From positions 8,731 to 67,978 of the forward strand of contig SSNU01000868.1 of assembly GCA_012064415.1 (NCBI GenBank): a DNA stretch of 59,248 nucleotides, written 5' to 3'. Below, piece by piece: positions 1 through 11,101 of this stretch (positions are counted from its first letter, which is position 1; every line of letters begins with the position of its first letter). The notes beneath the pieces are model-generated. The model made no database searches. It had not been told where the DNA came from and was given only the letters and a program-made list of their open reading frames with translations. This DNA is from Gyrodactylus bullatarudis (lineage: Eukaryota > Platyhelminthes > Monogenea > Gyrodactylidea > Gyrodactylidae). The position numbers and the translations under genes are program-made.

Positions 1-128
1 TTCAATTTTGTTTTTTTTCCAGCCTTAATTACATACTAAATAGACAATTGAGTTTTACAAATACAAAATGAAAAAATACAAAATTGACTTCTTCATTCTA
101 CGAACTAGACCTGAAAAAGGTATAGAAT

Positions 129-261
129 GAGGCTAGTTTTAGGATTATTCCCATTTTGGGGTTACTTTCGGAAATTTCGGAATACATGGGGCTACTTTTG
201 GAAATTTTTCGAATAGATTTGAGGCTACTTTTGGTATTTATGAAAATTTTGGAGCTACTTT
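129..261. repeat. Degenerate tandem repeat, unit about 30 bp
   Basis: Four to five imperfect copies of a unit resembling GGGGCTACTTTTGGAAATTT follow one another. They begin near 129, 158, 188, 220 and 249, with spacers of similar length. The copies differ by several substitutions, so the array is old. No open frame or promoter-like signal accompanies it. Confidence 0.5.
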
Positions 262-486
262 TAACTAGAGTTCTTCAGATTCAGAAAGATTCCGAAAATT
301 TCTGAATCGCCACAATTTGCCTTCAGATATAAACTTTAGATAAAAAATAATTATAAAATAACTTCTGATTTGTTTAATTGTATAGAAATCCTACATATTA
401 CTGATGATTACTGAGTAATCAAATAACAATTCTTCTCCAAGGTTGACATCCTCACTAATCAGTGCTAGATTTGATATTATGAAAGC

Positions 487-735
487 TTGAAGAACCTTAA
501 ATAGGTCCAGAGAAGATCCTAGTTACCCTTAGAGATGGTTCTTGCGAAGAGGAAGGTATCAAATCTCTTCTAGACTTGTTGTAATCTCTTGAATTTTAAA
601 TTGAACTATCTAACTTTAAAAAAATTCACAAGATTATCGAAAATTAATACTTGTTTTAATAATTTTATTTTCGATACCTTTTCGGATTTCTTCAGACGGA
701 TCCGAATCTGAATTATCTGAAGAACCCTACTTTTA
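487..735 (+). repeat. Dispersed repeat family F, copy 1
   Basis: This segment matches the reverse complement of 46613-46805 closely, for example the shared stretch around ACCCTTAGAGATGGTTCTTG. Its 3' half (645-730) also matches 11685-11745 on the other strand. In one frame the core reads TLRDGSCEEEGIKSL followed by a stop. The same frame is kept in the other copies, so the repeat may derive from a coding sequence. An upstream stop shows this copy is not functional. Confidence 0.6.
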
Positions 736-749
736 ACCCAATTATTAAA

Positions 750-850
750 CCTTGAAGAACCATGTATAGGCCCAGAGGAGACCCCAAGTACCCTTAGAGA
801 TGGATCTTGCAAAGAAGAAGGTATCAAATCTCTTCAAGACATGTTGTAAA
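750..850 (+). repeat. Dispersed repeat family F, copy 2
   Basis: A second, more diverged copy of the family F core sits in direct orientation about 260 bp after the first. Its frame reads LEEPCIGPEE, then TLRDGSCKEEGIKSLQDML and a stop. It is open further upstream than the other copies. The protein family is not recognised. Confidence 0.5.
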
Positions 851-2234
851 CTCTTGAAAATGACTGAGATTGAGTTTGATTTATCTCTACTTGTTTTATA
901 CTAATAATTGTTGAAAATTTCAGATTCCATAATGGACTAAAACAATTCTAGCTCACAATTCTTTTCCACGTGAAGTTACAGCTCCTCAAATATAAAAAAA
1001 TTTAATGTATAAATGTTTGATACAAAAGAAGAAAAAGCCCGATGAGGATCAGACTGAAAGAATCTTCAGACTTGGGGTACTTTTGTTAAAAGTCTATTTT
1101 CATCTTCCTCTTATAGATATTAGAGGTTAAAGAATGTAGTGCGTTCAGCTTTACAGTATCTTACGAAAATCACCCCCTCCTCCCTGAGTGATTGATCTAA
1201 TAAGAGGATTTCCAATATTTCCTTATTTAATGTATAAATATCAGCCTGATGTAAGAATCTGATGAGAACCGGTGAAGTTTTATTACTCAATATTCACACG
1301 TCTTCTAAATCCTCTAAGAAATGAATATTTTTCTGAATAAATTTCTGAAGATTCTCGACACCACTCCTCATCAAAATTTTAATCGTCTAAGACGACTGGC
1401 TTTATAAGGTCTTGTATTTTGATTTGACGGGAGTCTTGGAATTTAATCTTTTTAGTCTAATTAATTGTGGGTAAACAAATAAATCTATAGATCCACGAGT
1501 GTTCATTCTTTGATTCTCTATCTAAAAATGATCTTATTTTTATTACTAAAATCTAATTCTTCATATTTCTTTTAAGAAATAGATTAATTTTCTAAAGTGC
1601 AATATATTAAGGCTTTTGAATATTTTTAAAAAAATTACCTCGATCCATCATGCATATTTTCTGTGGTTCAATCACGTGTAAAATATTTTGATAAATCTAT
1701 ATTTTCTAAACTTAAAAATTGAAGTTAAACAAAGTATTTTAACTAATTTTAGCCTAAAAAACTACGTAAAGAACAAAACTCCCAAGAAGGCTAGGAAAGA
1801 ATTTTAAAGAACGCCAGTTAAAAAACAAATGGAGTAAAAGAACTTTAGAAACATGAATTTTTGTGTATGAGTCTCCAAAGAAAGATCGAATAGGCAAGAT
1901 GCAATGATAGTAGGCAATCAATATAATATTTACCAAATTAGATATGTAAAATTGTGTTTGGCTTTGCACAGGTGCAGAGTTTGAATCTTGTGCGCGGTAG
2001 AGTTGGAAATTATTTTCTAGATATATATCATCTAAGATTTTACAGCAAAAATTTTAGTGTTATTCAACTTGTCAGTGTCTTTTTATTGTTTTATAATAAT
2101 ATTTATTAGAACTTAGGTCAATATTAGTATTCTCAGCCATTAGTCATCCAAACGAGTTGGCGTACCACTGAAGAAGGCGTGTGGAAGACTAACTAGGTGT
2201 AGCTCATGAGGCCACAGAAAAAAAAAATTTTGAA
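851..2234. other. Intergenic, nothing recognised
   Basis: AT-rich sequence with no open frame that looks coding. Around 1965-2000 there is a weak resemblance to a pol III B box (GAGTTTGAATCT), too weak to call. Confidence 0.3.
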
Positions 2235-2350
2235 AAATATATTTCTAAAATGAGAGAGTGATCACAAGACAAGAAAACCGATTATCACCATAAAACTTTA
2301 GATAAATTCGTCCTCTATCTGGGATTTTGGTTCAAATTTTATCGATTTTC

Positions 2351-2566
2351 ATGGATCATCTTAAGAAGGATACTACGGTTACTAGGCATCCTAGACAAGA
2401 AGAAGATGTTGCTTCAATTTCAAATTTCTCCGTTTTATACAAAAACCCTAATGAAGACAGCATAGATGTATGGGTTAAAGAAAAATTCTTTATTAACCTA
2501 TATGAATCTAATCTATGTGTTCAGAAAAACTATTCCTATAATCTTCAATTACCTTGGTCAATGTGA
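2351..2566 (+). pseudogene. C-terminal remnant of an unrecognised mobile-element protein (family E, copy 1)
   Basis: A 71-codon open frame ends VQKNYSYNLQLPWSM-stop. The last 34 codons align without gaps to a second copy on the minus strand at 45291-45190. Fourteen of the twenty differing codons are synonymous and the stop codon is shared, so the sequence was under protein-level selection before the copies became stranded. No catalytic motif is visible and I do not recognise the protein. The upstream part of the parent element is missing or too decayed to align. Sequence after the stop is also conserved between copies, so the copies include a 3' untranslated or terminal region. Confidence 0.45.
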
Positions 2567-2760
2567 GCTTTTTCACTATTTATTGGAGAGTTTTGGTTTT
2601 TTTTCTGCTTACATTTTATTTTCTTCAACTCTTACTATTTCTTTCATAATTTGTAAATAATTATTATCTTGAATAAACTCTTAACTTATATCATTCTTAA
2701 AGTATTACCACTGATGATGCTTCGAGAAATATACATTTGGTTTTTATATATCTCTTTCAA
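2567..2760 (+). repeat. Family E 3' region, copy 1
   Basis: Non-coding sequence after the family E stop. It shares long stretches with the reverse complement of 45000-45189 and with 30370-30505, including ATTGGAGAGTTTTGG and a TTCATAATTTGTAAAT-type core. The third copy lacks the coding part, so it is either a solo terminal region or truncated. Confidence 0.5.
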
Positions 2761-4471
2761 TATATCTCTAAATTTGAAATATTGTGAAAGTTAGTGTCAT
2801 GATCTAGATTCCAAAAATCTCGATTAATTTTGATTTCTTAATGAAAAAATCATAAATTCCCATCTTCATATCAACTAGGTTTACATGTTCATAGGCATCA
2901 ATAGGGCTAAAGTTACCTATAGTTGCATAGAGATGTTAACAAAAGAGTTCTTATCATTGTCCTTCACATTTTGCTATGGTGGTGAATGCTACTGATTGAA
3001 TGTCTAATGTAGTAGCATTAAAATGCCAATCGTGCCACTTCTTGTCCTCTTCATCCCATTTCAATAGTATCACATGTATTATTAGAAGGAAAATGTAGAA
3101 GATTGGCGAATTCAGATTGGATCCAGATTGATGATGGTGAGGAATTGAATCTAGTACTTAAGAGAAAGATGGACATCTTTTGATGAATCTGTTTTATCTA
3201 TTTGTTTATTTCTTTTTTCTCTTGCGATCAAAGTTTGCTAAAAGTATAATAATATTTCCTTTGTCCAGTTGAATAGAAATTAATTAACAAGTTTCTATTG
3301 TGTTTCATTGGCCAAGATAAATGAATAGAAATAATGGCCTTAATTGTCCTGATGTATCATGGGTAAAAAAGTTTGAATGTAATTTTTTAGTCTGCTGTAC
3401 ACGTTGAGTTTTATTTTTACGATAATATCTTTGAACTTTATGAAGACTATTATTTTAATTGGTTTTTGAACTCATGAGAAAGAGAAAACAAACGTATATT
3501 TTGGGAATAAACGTTATATTTCACCCGGTCCCTTCAGACTCTACCCCATTGATTATATAAATACTATTACAATGCATTAACTTGAGCCCTTCCGTTGGTC
3601 GATCTCAGTCTTTCGATTACTCAATAGGAATTTGTAGTTGCCCGTTATATCTATCTCGTTTACCTATTTTATGTAAAAAAATAGAAAGAATTTATTCAAA
3701 TTTTCATTCCTCAAACGTTGATAAAAACTTTGCCTGCCTAGTGTTTAGCCATTGAAGCGTTTGTCAAGACCTTAAAAATACTCCATTTATACTTTATTCG
3801 GTCCCGTAATCATACCCTAAGAATTCAAAAATGTAATTGCCCATCTAATAAAGTAAAGGAAAAAAATTCGAAAAAGGGAATTTCTATTTGAAATGATTCT
3901 TCTCACACCTTGAAATCAACTTGAAATGTTATCTTAAATTTTAAAACATGGAGAAATCGTGCCATCAAAAAATTAAAAAGACTCCAATTTTTCCAAAAAA
4001 AATTTTCGATTTTTTTTATTTCGGTGAAAGTCGGCATTTTTATAATTGTTTTTCAAAAAATCTTTATAAAATTTCAAGACCTTGATGTTATATAAATATA
4101 AATTCCTCGAGAATAGCTGTAGATACAATTCATAACTGTAGTAAAAAATAGATTATAGTAGCAACACATTTGAAGATGTAGATCAAATGTGTTGGTTTCG
4201 ATAAGATATTAATGACGAGATGAAGAAATGGGATTAATTAGAGTAATGATCTTAATTACACTGTATTGAGGAAGCCTAGAAGGGAACATTAGCACTGATA
4301 CTAATATTAATAGAACTGTGATGATGCAGATATATCCTCCATGTGATCTGTCCTAATTAATGTTTTCTATGGAGAATATAAAACAATAATTCTAATCAAT
4401 TAAATCAATATATCAAGAAATTTTTGAGAAATTCGTAAATTTCATAAACTTGAAGTACAATTTACTTATAA
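2761..4471. other. Intergenic with a short family D fragment
   Basis: Positions 2815-2885 carry the head of family D in minus orientation (AAATTCCCATCTTCATAT...AACTAGGTTT). The rest shows no gene, hairpin or paired terminal repeat that I can support. Confidence 0.35.
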
Positions 4472-4479
4472 GTTATCAG

Positions 4480-4985
4480 TAGAGCTGCCAAAATCGGGCA
4501 TAAATTTCAATTGAAAAGGGCATTTTTATTTTAACTTTGTGGCAAAAAAAGGGGAAAATGAAACACGCTACTGCTAAGTAGTTTCAGTTAAATAATATTA
4601 TTTTTGATAGTATGACTTGACATGATAATTGGCCAACAGATATATTTATGAATGTAAGATTTGATTGAATGACTAATGAGATTGTTCTATGAACCAGACA
4701 GGGCTTACAGGTTTCACGAATAAGAAAATAGAAATTTAAGCCTTGAGATTGTTTGTGATTGTTATCGTTGATTTTGTATCGAAACTATCTTAGTTACAAC
4801 CTTGATAAGGGCAAAAAAAGGCTTGAAATTTGAAAAAAGAGGGCATTAAATTTAATATGGCAAAAAATGGCAAAAATTCTCGGTTTATGCTTCAACTCAT
4901 CAAACTTCTGATACTAGGAAAATAAAGAAAATAAAATTTCTTGCTCTGCTTTCAAAATGGCAAAAATGGCATTTTTGCAGCTTTA
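4480..4985. mobile_element. Non-autonomous hAT-type miniature element with 8-bp target duplication
   Basis: The element starts TAGAGCTGCCAAAAT and ends ATTTTTGCAGCTTTA, giving imperfect terminal inverted repeats of about 15 bp. It is flanked on both sides by the identical octamer GTTATCAG (4472-4479 and 4986-4993). An 8-bp duplication of pattern nTnnnnAn and ends beginning TA(G/A)AGCTG are typical of the hAT superfamily. The interior has no transposase and is rich in GGCAAAAA/GGGCATTTT runs. At 506 bp it would depend on a hAT transposase encoded elsewhere. Confidence 0.7.
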
Positions 4986-4993
4986 GTTATCAG

Positions 4994-6720
4994 CGATGAC
5001 TAGAGACTCTAAGAATAATTTTTTGAGAACACCCCTTCTCTGATCTCTTAGTTGTACGATAATTAGTTTTTGTATTTCTGTATATAAATTTTAAGAAATG
5101 TTCTGATTTCAAAAAAAGATCTAAAACATTTGAAATTATTATTTGGAGTCCCGATCAGACAAGGAAACCCATTTTCACCATAAAACTTTCTGACTCGTCA
5201 ACATTCAGGCATCTTGGATAATTTAAATTTATTGATTTTCAGACAGTAAGAATGATCAAGAAATTTAACTCTCACACCATGATCCTGAAAATCAACTTTT
5301 TTGATCGTTTACTCACTCTGAGTTCTGAAAAATTGAAAACAAGTTTCAATAATTAACTTGTCTTAACTTAATGGCCAGATTTTCTTATCCTCTAATTTAT
5401 TCCATGACATCTTCTCGTTACTCGATAAGAATGCAATTTGTTTTTTATTGCTATCAGTTGAGAAATTTCCCTAATCAGTAGTCTGTTCATTCATATGAAA
5501 ATATGGTGTAGAAAAAAATGCATTCCCTTTCACTGTAGAATGAATCCAATCTCCAGTTGTAAATTTGTATATTTTCCCATTTTATCTGTGAAACGAAAAC
5601 TTTGGGGAATAAAATAAATTCTGGTAAATGCTCCAAAAAATTTTCCAAAATAAGGTCACTCGTTATTTTACCAAAGTATAGAACTAACGTCATTCCTTTA
5701 CCAAAATAATTGTAGGCTGGTTCAAACTGTAATTTCTTTTTTCTCTAAGTCCTGAGATTGAATCCTTCGACATTACTGAGAACAATCTTGAGTAGTATAT
5801 AAAGCTATCTTTCAACAAAGACTATTTCCAGAATAATTTTAGAAATTTTGACCCTTGATATCTTGTAGTAATTTATCTGAATGAAAAAAAACTGAGGTCA
5901 CTTTCAATAAAAGAAGGCAATGCACCCATTCAGTATCATTCTACAAAGACTTGCTCACAGATGAAAAACAAGTTGATGAAAGTTTATGAGATTTTACCAT
6001 TTTCACAATGAAATAGGGTGAAAGGTTGTTAAATAAGAAAAAAAATTTAATTTGATAAAAATTTGTATTTCAAACATTCAGGATCAAAATAGACAAATTA
6101 TTGTGAGATTCAAAATATATTCATGTTTCTGAATTTATGGAGATAAATATTGTGATTTTAGAGAATTTTTTCATCTCTATACCAACAAACTTTACCTATT
6201 TTGATGACCAAACCAAACATGTATGGCAGACATAGACTCGTTTCATCATTATTGAGATTCCTGAGTCAGGATACCGTACATCTAAAATACTCGAGGAAAA
6301 ACAAAAAATACATTCAGCATTAGTTTTTGGGTTAACTTCAAAAGCATTCAATAATTCAATAGCAAGAATAAACATGTAAGGAGATATTATTGCAGAAAAA
6401 TAGCACAAGTTATATTGAAATACGGTTGATAGAATCTAATTTCTTAAAGTACATGTTAATTCGTTAACAGGGTCAGACCAACCAGTATAATGTAATAACG
6501 CCGAGTTTATTCTGATTCTATGTTAAAATTCTATTCCAAACATACAGTAGTTGATTGATGGGATCTCTTGAGATTTTAACCTAACCTTAAATTAAGTAAA
6601 TTTCGAATGTTCCTAGTTTCATGAAGGCCTTTCATTGAAAGATGAACAAATGAACGTAAAGCTAATGGGAATTCATGATTTTTACAAAAATCTCATTTTT
6701 TCATCGAAATTTTTGAAAGA
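4994..6720. other. Intergenic with family D-like patch
   Basis: Positions 5130-5270 resemble sequence at 2240-2370 and at 33480-33590 (shared GATCA...AGACAAGGAAACC and a TTTTGGATCAT-type tail). The remainder has no convincing gene. Confidence 0.3.
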
Positions 6721-6914
6721 TTTTTTGGTAACTGATTCAAAATGTACACTTTTACTGATTTGAGAAAAAAATTTATTTTTTTAAACTTTGGAAATTTTTG
6801 TTGGTTTCAAGGTAAGAGAGGAGATCAAACGTTATTTTTCAGGATCATCATTAGACAAATAATTTTTTTTCTTAAATCAGTAAAAGTGTACATTCTGAAT
6901 CAGTTACCAAAAAA
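6721..6914. repeat. Hairpin repeat, 53-bp arms
   Basis: Arms 6721-6773 and 6862-6914 are reverse complements with only a few mismatches, and both include GTACACTTTTACTGATTT or its complement. About 88 bp separate them. Part of one arm recurs in diverged form near 56590-56640, so this is a family and not a chance hairpin. An open frame across the hairpin is a by-product of the AT-rich sequence. Confidence 0.6.
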
Positions 6915-8152
6915 TCAAGAATTCCCAAATTCATCGAGAATAGCTTTATTTTTTTCAAAAAATAGTGTTCTAATTTGACTAATATTATTGTTTTTCTAAT
7001 TATAAGAAATCAAAAATAATTTCTGATGTCGAAAATATATTTTCAGTTTCAGCAAAGGGGGGACTTTGAGATTTTAGGATATTTTCTCAAAAATTTTCGT
7101 CGAGGTCTAATATATAACTAAGAAATATATTAACTATTTCTCAATCTAATACTGTACATTTTGAGGGTATTATTGGGTGAGGTTTGGTTTGAGTACTAAT
7201 GAGTAGCCCTCAATACTGAAATAAAACTTTTTTGACACAAAATATTTTTTACCTACTCAAAATGAAAAAGTATTATTGACTAGTTTACTTTTTCCTTTTT
7301 GTTTTTCTGCATTGGAAAAAGTACAGAGTAGACTTGTGGTCACATAAAATTACGAAGATTGACAGGTTAGTGGCAAAAAAAGTTCTTCCTCAATTCTACT
7401 AATTTTCATTTCTACGTCTCTCTTGTCTAATAAACTCTTTGTGATGTAGCATCTCTCGAGATTGAGATAAGAACTTGAAGAAGTAAACTTGATTCTGAGT
7501 AGAGCAATCTCTTTTTATTTGTACGGGGACACCCTCAATTTCTTCTACTCTTCCATAGTTAAACATCCTTCTAAGCATTGTACAACATAGAAACACAGTT
7601 AATTACTCTTGTGGAAGATATGTCTTATCGAATTTGGGTCTTTATTTTCACTTGAAAACTTTTAGCTCTTTCCCTTCCCATTTTCTTTCTTTGTTTAATC
7701 GTTGTTGGTGTTGTTATACAAATAATACTAATGAGATAATCCACTTCTGAGCATAGAAATCTTTTCGTTTTCAATGTGTTAATAATAATGTTATATGATC
7801 TATTATTATTACAGTAGATTAAAGGAATTTTTTCTGGGAGTATAGACAACAATACTTGGCCTAGCAGAAAACTTAAAAGGATATTTATCTTTGCTTATCT
7901 ACTTAGGGAATTATGTTTTTGATCCTTGAAAAATGCTATCCTGTCAGTTGAATCAAGTTTATATTAAAAGTAAGTATTACTTAATGATATGATAAGGTTT
8001 AACTATAGACTCTTGTAGCGAGTTAATAAGAAGAGGGGAGTTTGTGAATTTTGGTAGCTTCGATTATAATTATCAAAATTTCACTGATTGATTTTACTAG
8101 AAATGATCAAGAAATCGAAATTCAAATTTCACACGTTGATTGGGTGATCTTT
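6915..8152. other. Intergenic; one weak minus-strand open frame
   Basis: On the minus strand, 7578-7399 encodes about 59 residues (start MLRRMFNYGRVEE) with mixed, gene-like composition. It has no splice context or homology that I recognise. Nothing else is supported. Confidence 0.2.
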
Positions 8153-8336
8153 TACCCTTTCGGTGCCGAGACTATTTCACAATTTTTATAAGAACCAAAA
8201 TTTAGCCAAGTTATTTGGCCAAAAACATTACTAATGCAAGTTCCCATTGTGTGCTTCAATTTAAACTTTAACTGATCCAGAAACCTATCAAACTATTAGA
8301 GTTATGAAGATTCAAAAAAATTGGAAAATGGACATA
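8153..8336 (-). mobile_element. TTAA-type miniature element, truncated copy
   Basis: This is a reverse-orientation relative of the intact element at 18940-19154. It begins CCCTTTCGGTGCCGAG and follows that element through the TTGGCCAAAAACAT and GAAACCTATCAAACT blocks. It stops at GGAAAATGGACATA, exactly where family D sequence begins at 8337. The far terminus is missing, so a family D insertion or a recombination with it removed that end. Confidence 0.65.
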
Positions 8337-8625
8337 CACCTAACTAATATGAAGATGGGAATTTATGATTTTTACAAAATTATAAATCTTTTCATCAAGA
8401 AATCGAATTTGATCAAGATTTTATGAAATTCAGATCGTAGGTTACACTTTCAGGATCTGAAGAAAAAAAATCAAATTTTAAGAAAGTTATAACTTATATC
8501 AAATTTAGCGATGCCACCGAATTCCCATTTATTTTGAACTTTGAGTTGATAATTTTTGTTGATATAAAAGCGAGAGAGTGATCAAAAGTTGAATTTTAGG
8601 ATCATTAATTAGTCAAATGGTGAGT
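8337..8625 (+). repeat. Dispersed repeat family D, copy
   Basis: Starts CCTAACTAATATGAAGATGG and continues through ATGATTTTTACAAA, a TCAAGAAATCGAATTT block and a GAGAGTGATCAAAAGTTGAA end. Similar sequence in the same order occurs at 22283-22570 and 33331-33540. It shares its head with foldback family A and may be a single arm or an old relative of it. Confidence 0.55.
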
Positions 8626-9190
8626 GTAGGTCTCGTGACCTGGACTTTAATATTACATTTTGTTCATGAGATTCTCAAACAATATAAATACGCGAACGAG
8701 ATATAATCTTTCTCAGTCGTCATGACTTGAATCAGTACTTCAAATGAAAGCAATAAGGATGAAATTTGAATTTACTACGAAACATTATTTGATTCTTATA
8801 TTATATATATTTTTGAATTCAGCGTAATAATGACACAATCATGTTTTTTTTATTTCAAGATTTTTCGACTAGCGAAAAGTCAACTCTATCGTTATTAAAA
8901 ATGGCAACCAAAGAGACGTATTACACAAGTCCGAGGTTTTTATTAAAAATGATTATAAATTTATTTTCAAATAATCTTCCATTCTTTATGCAAGTACGTA
9001 AAAATAAAATAAGACTGTACAACTTTGTCCTTTCAAAATCAAAATTGAATCATTCGAAAGCTGGGTTACTCTCTGAGTGACGAATTATTTTGAATAAAAA
9101 ACAACAATGCTCCTTCCTATCAATGTTGACTGTTTCTATATACAGTTTGTAGTTTGGCTGCACAAATAAATATAAAATAATAAATCCATT
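8626..9190. other. 3' flank of the Kekkon-like gene
   Basis: No coding sequence. The nearest minus-strand AATAAA polyadenylation signals lie near 8940-8970, about 220-250 bp after the stop codon of the receptor gene. They would give it a short 3' untranslated region. Confidence 0.35.
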
Positions 9191-11101
9191 TTAGACAGCA
9201 GTACTTGACAGAGGTTTCACGTCAACATTGCCACGATTCTTCTTATCACGATGTTGTAAATTTGTCGATGTTGTCATCAAAGATCCGTGTAGAGGACACG
9301 CTTCTTGATTATGTTTAGTGGATGACTCATTGAGGAAGACCAGGTCAGCTGGAAGAAATGTAACGTGTTGCAGGGGAAAATTCTGACTTAGATCATTTCG
9401 AGAGTTTTTTGCTGTTGTGATGATATTATTCGCGGAGTTGCTTTGAGCACCCATTGAAGCTGTGGAAGTTGTCGAGGGTAGGACTCTCAATGTCAGCATG
9501 TCACCGTAGGCATTCTCCTGAGTCGAATCTGGACTAGTGAGAATGAAATTTTGATCGCCGATCGGACAAAACGTCATAAAGTTTTCATTTATTTGGCTAG
9601 TTTGTATAGACTCCGAGCCCGGATAAATACTCGAAGGCATCTGAGCATATTCATCATAGAGGAAGCCAGTCTGAGATTCTGGATCTGCCTTGAAAGATGT
9701 CTGGTAGCCGAGACTGTTACTCTGAAGATATTGGGTATTTTGGGAGTTGGAATTTTGAAAATTCCCTTGAGCTTCATTGATTTTTTTACTCTTAGAATTG
9801 GCTGTTTTACCTGATCTATCATAAAAACAGTAAACTATCAAGCTAATCAACATGATAAACAGTACAAAACAAGCTATTGATAGTCCAATGTACTTTACTA
9901 CAAGGCTAGAGTTCATATTCATCCACCCTTCGTAGAAGGAACCATCCTTGATTCCATTAGCTCGATAGACTCCAAGAGAGAATTTTGTTGATTTTTGTCT
10001 GTCAAAGTCGTTAATGATGCACTGCCAAATACCTTCGTCGTTCAGATCAACAGAATTAATTGTCAGGTTTGCTTTGAAGGCTTTTCCAGATGTTTGATCA
10101 ATCGTGACTCTCTGATCGTAATGTGATTGGATCAATTCATTATCTTTTAACCATCTGACTTTTGTTGGCGGATCTGAATAACAGTCGCAGATAAAAGTTA
10201 CATTACTACCTTCGACCACATTTATTGAGGTATCTTGGGTGAAAATCTCCGAGGAACATTTCAAATCTGATATATCCAATGTTTTTGCACCTTTCCCAGT
10301 GAGATATTTGCCATTTAGCTTCTCGGGCTCATGGCACATGGGGGAATCTTTATTTATAGCATCATTGTAGTCAAGATTCGAGCTGGACGCTTGGTGAATC
10401 AAGTTTTCGTACCATTCTTTTAGCCAGTCGATTCTGCAGTCGCAAAACCAAGGATTTCCCTGTAGCAGGACAGTCTTCAAATTCATTTTCATAAAATTAG
10501 CCTTTAGTTCCCTTGGCAAAGTTGTGAGGCCCGAATATGAAAGATCTAGATATTCCAGAGCGATCATTTTGTCAAAGCCATTTGGACTTATAAAAAAGTT
10601 TGACGCTGTACTAGCTAGGTGAAGAATTTTCAGAGTATTTGAGGAGAAATGATTATTTGGCACAAATCCCAGGGGATTATGACGCAGGTCTAAACTCTCC
10701 AAACTAATAAGACCTAAAAGTGAAAGGGAACCAAATGATTCCGAGTGTAAATTCAGTTGATTATGCTGAAGGCTAAGAACTTTTAGACTTTTCAAATTTG
10801 AAAATGTATTCCGATGCAAAGTCTTGAGGCCATTGGCATCAAGATTAATGGAGATTAAACCCTCAAGGTTACTAAACTGGCTAGAGTCCAATGATTTGAT
10901 TATTTGATTGTTCATAGTTAACTTGACGATATTCCTCGGTAGGTCTTGGGGAATGATCGTAAAATTTGTCTTCAACTCATCACATAAGGCTTCTGTACTG
11001 TTTTCATTCTTTCCAGCAGAAAATATAATGCATCCAGGTACTGAATGTACCAAAAATACTGATGATGATGATAATAATAATAGGATTCGAGCAAGTTCCA
11101 T
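9191..11101 (-). CDS. Kekkon-like LRR/Ig single-pass transmembrane receptor
   Basis: A 636-residue protein from a single exon. Order: signal peptide (about 1-20, hydrophobic run ILLLLSSSSVFLV), a reduced N-terminal cap (C24, C40), six to seven leucine-rich repeats (about 57-215), an LRR C-terminal cap with the typical cysteines C220, C222, C256 and C282, and one Ig domain (about 290-376; C305, W317, DEGIWQC with C361). A transmembrane helix (about 404-426) and a 210-residue cytoplasmic tail follow. Sequons at N34, N46, N300, N345 and N397 suggest glycosylation. The C-terminus TAV fits a class I PDZ ligand. LRR-Ig-TM with a long tail is the arthropod Kekkon/LIG layout; fly Kekkons modulate EGFR or BMP signalling, but the ligand here is unknown. 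The ATG is followed directly by the signal peptide, which supports the start. It could be another LIG subfamily. Confidence 0.88.
   Translation of the reverse strand: MELARILLLLSSSSVFLVHSVPGCIIFSAGKNENSTEALCDELKTNFTIIPQDLPRNIVKLTMNNQIIKSLDSSQFSNLEGLISINLDANGLKTLHRNTFSNLKSLKVLSLQHNQLNLHSESFGSLSLLGLISLESLDLRHNPLGFVPNNHFSSNTLKILHLASTASNFFISPNGFDKMIALEYLDLSYSGLTTLPRELKANFMKMNLKTVLLQGNPWFCDCRIDWLKEWYENLIHQASSSNLDYNDAINKDSPMCHEPEKLNGKYLTGKGAKTLDISDLKCSSEIFTQDTSINVVEGSNVTFICDCYSDPPTKVRWLKDNELIQSHYDQRVTIDQTSGKAFKANLTINSVDLNDEGIWQCIINDFDRQKSTKFSLGVYRANGIKDGSFYEGWMNMNSSLVVKYIGLSIACFVLFIMLISLIVYCFYDRSGKTANSKSKKINEAQGNFQNSNSQNTQYLQSNSLGYQTSFKADPESQTGFLYDEYAQMPSSIYPGSESIQTSQINENFMTFCPIGDQNFILTSPDSTQENAYGDMLTLRVLPSTTSTASMGAQSNSANNIITTAKNSRNDLSQNFPLQHVTFLPADLVFLNESSTKHNQEACPLHGSLMTTSTNLQHRDKKNRGNVDVKPLSSTAV

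Noticed and set aside
6742..6978. 78-codon open frame
   Set aside because: It spans both arms of the 6721 hairpin; composition is F/I/K/N-rich as expected for AT-rich non-coding DNA.
9551..9822. Two open frames of 77-87 codons overlapping the receptor gene
   Set aside because: Shadows of the Kekkon-like cytoplasmic tail in other frames.
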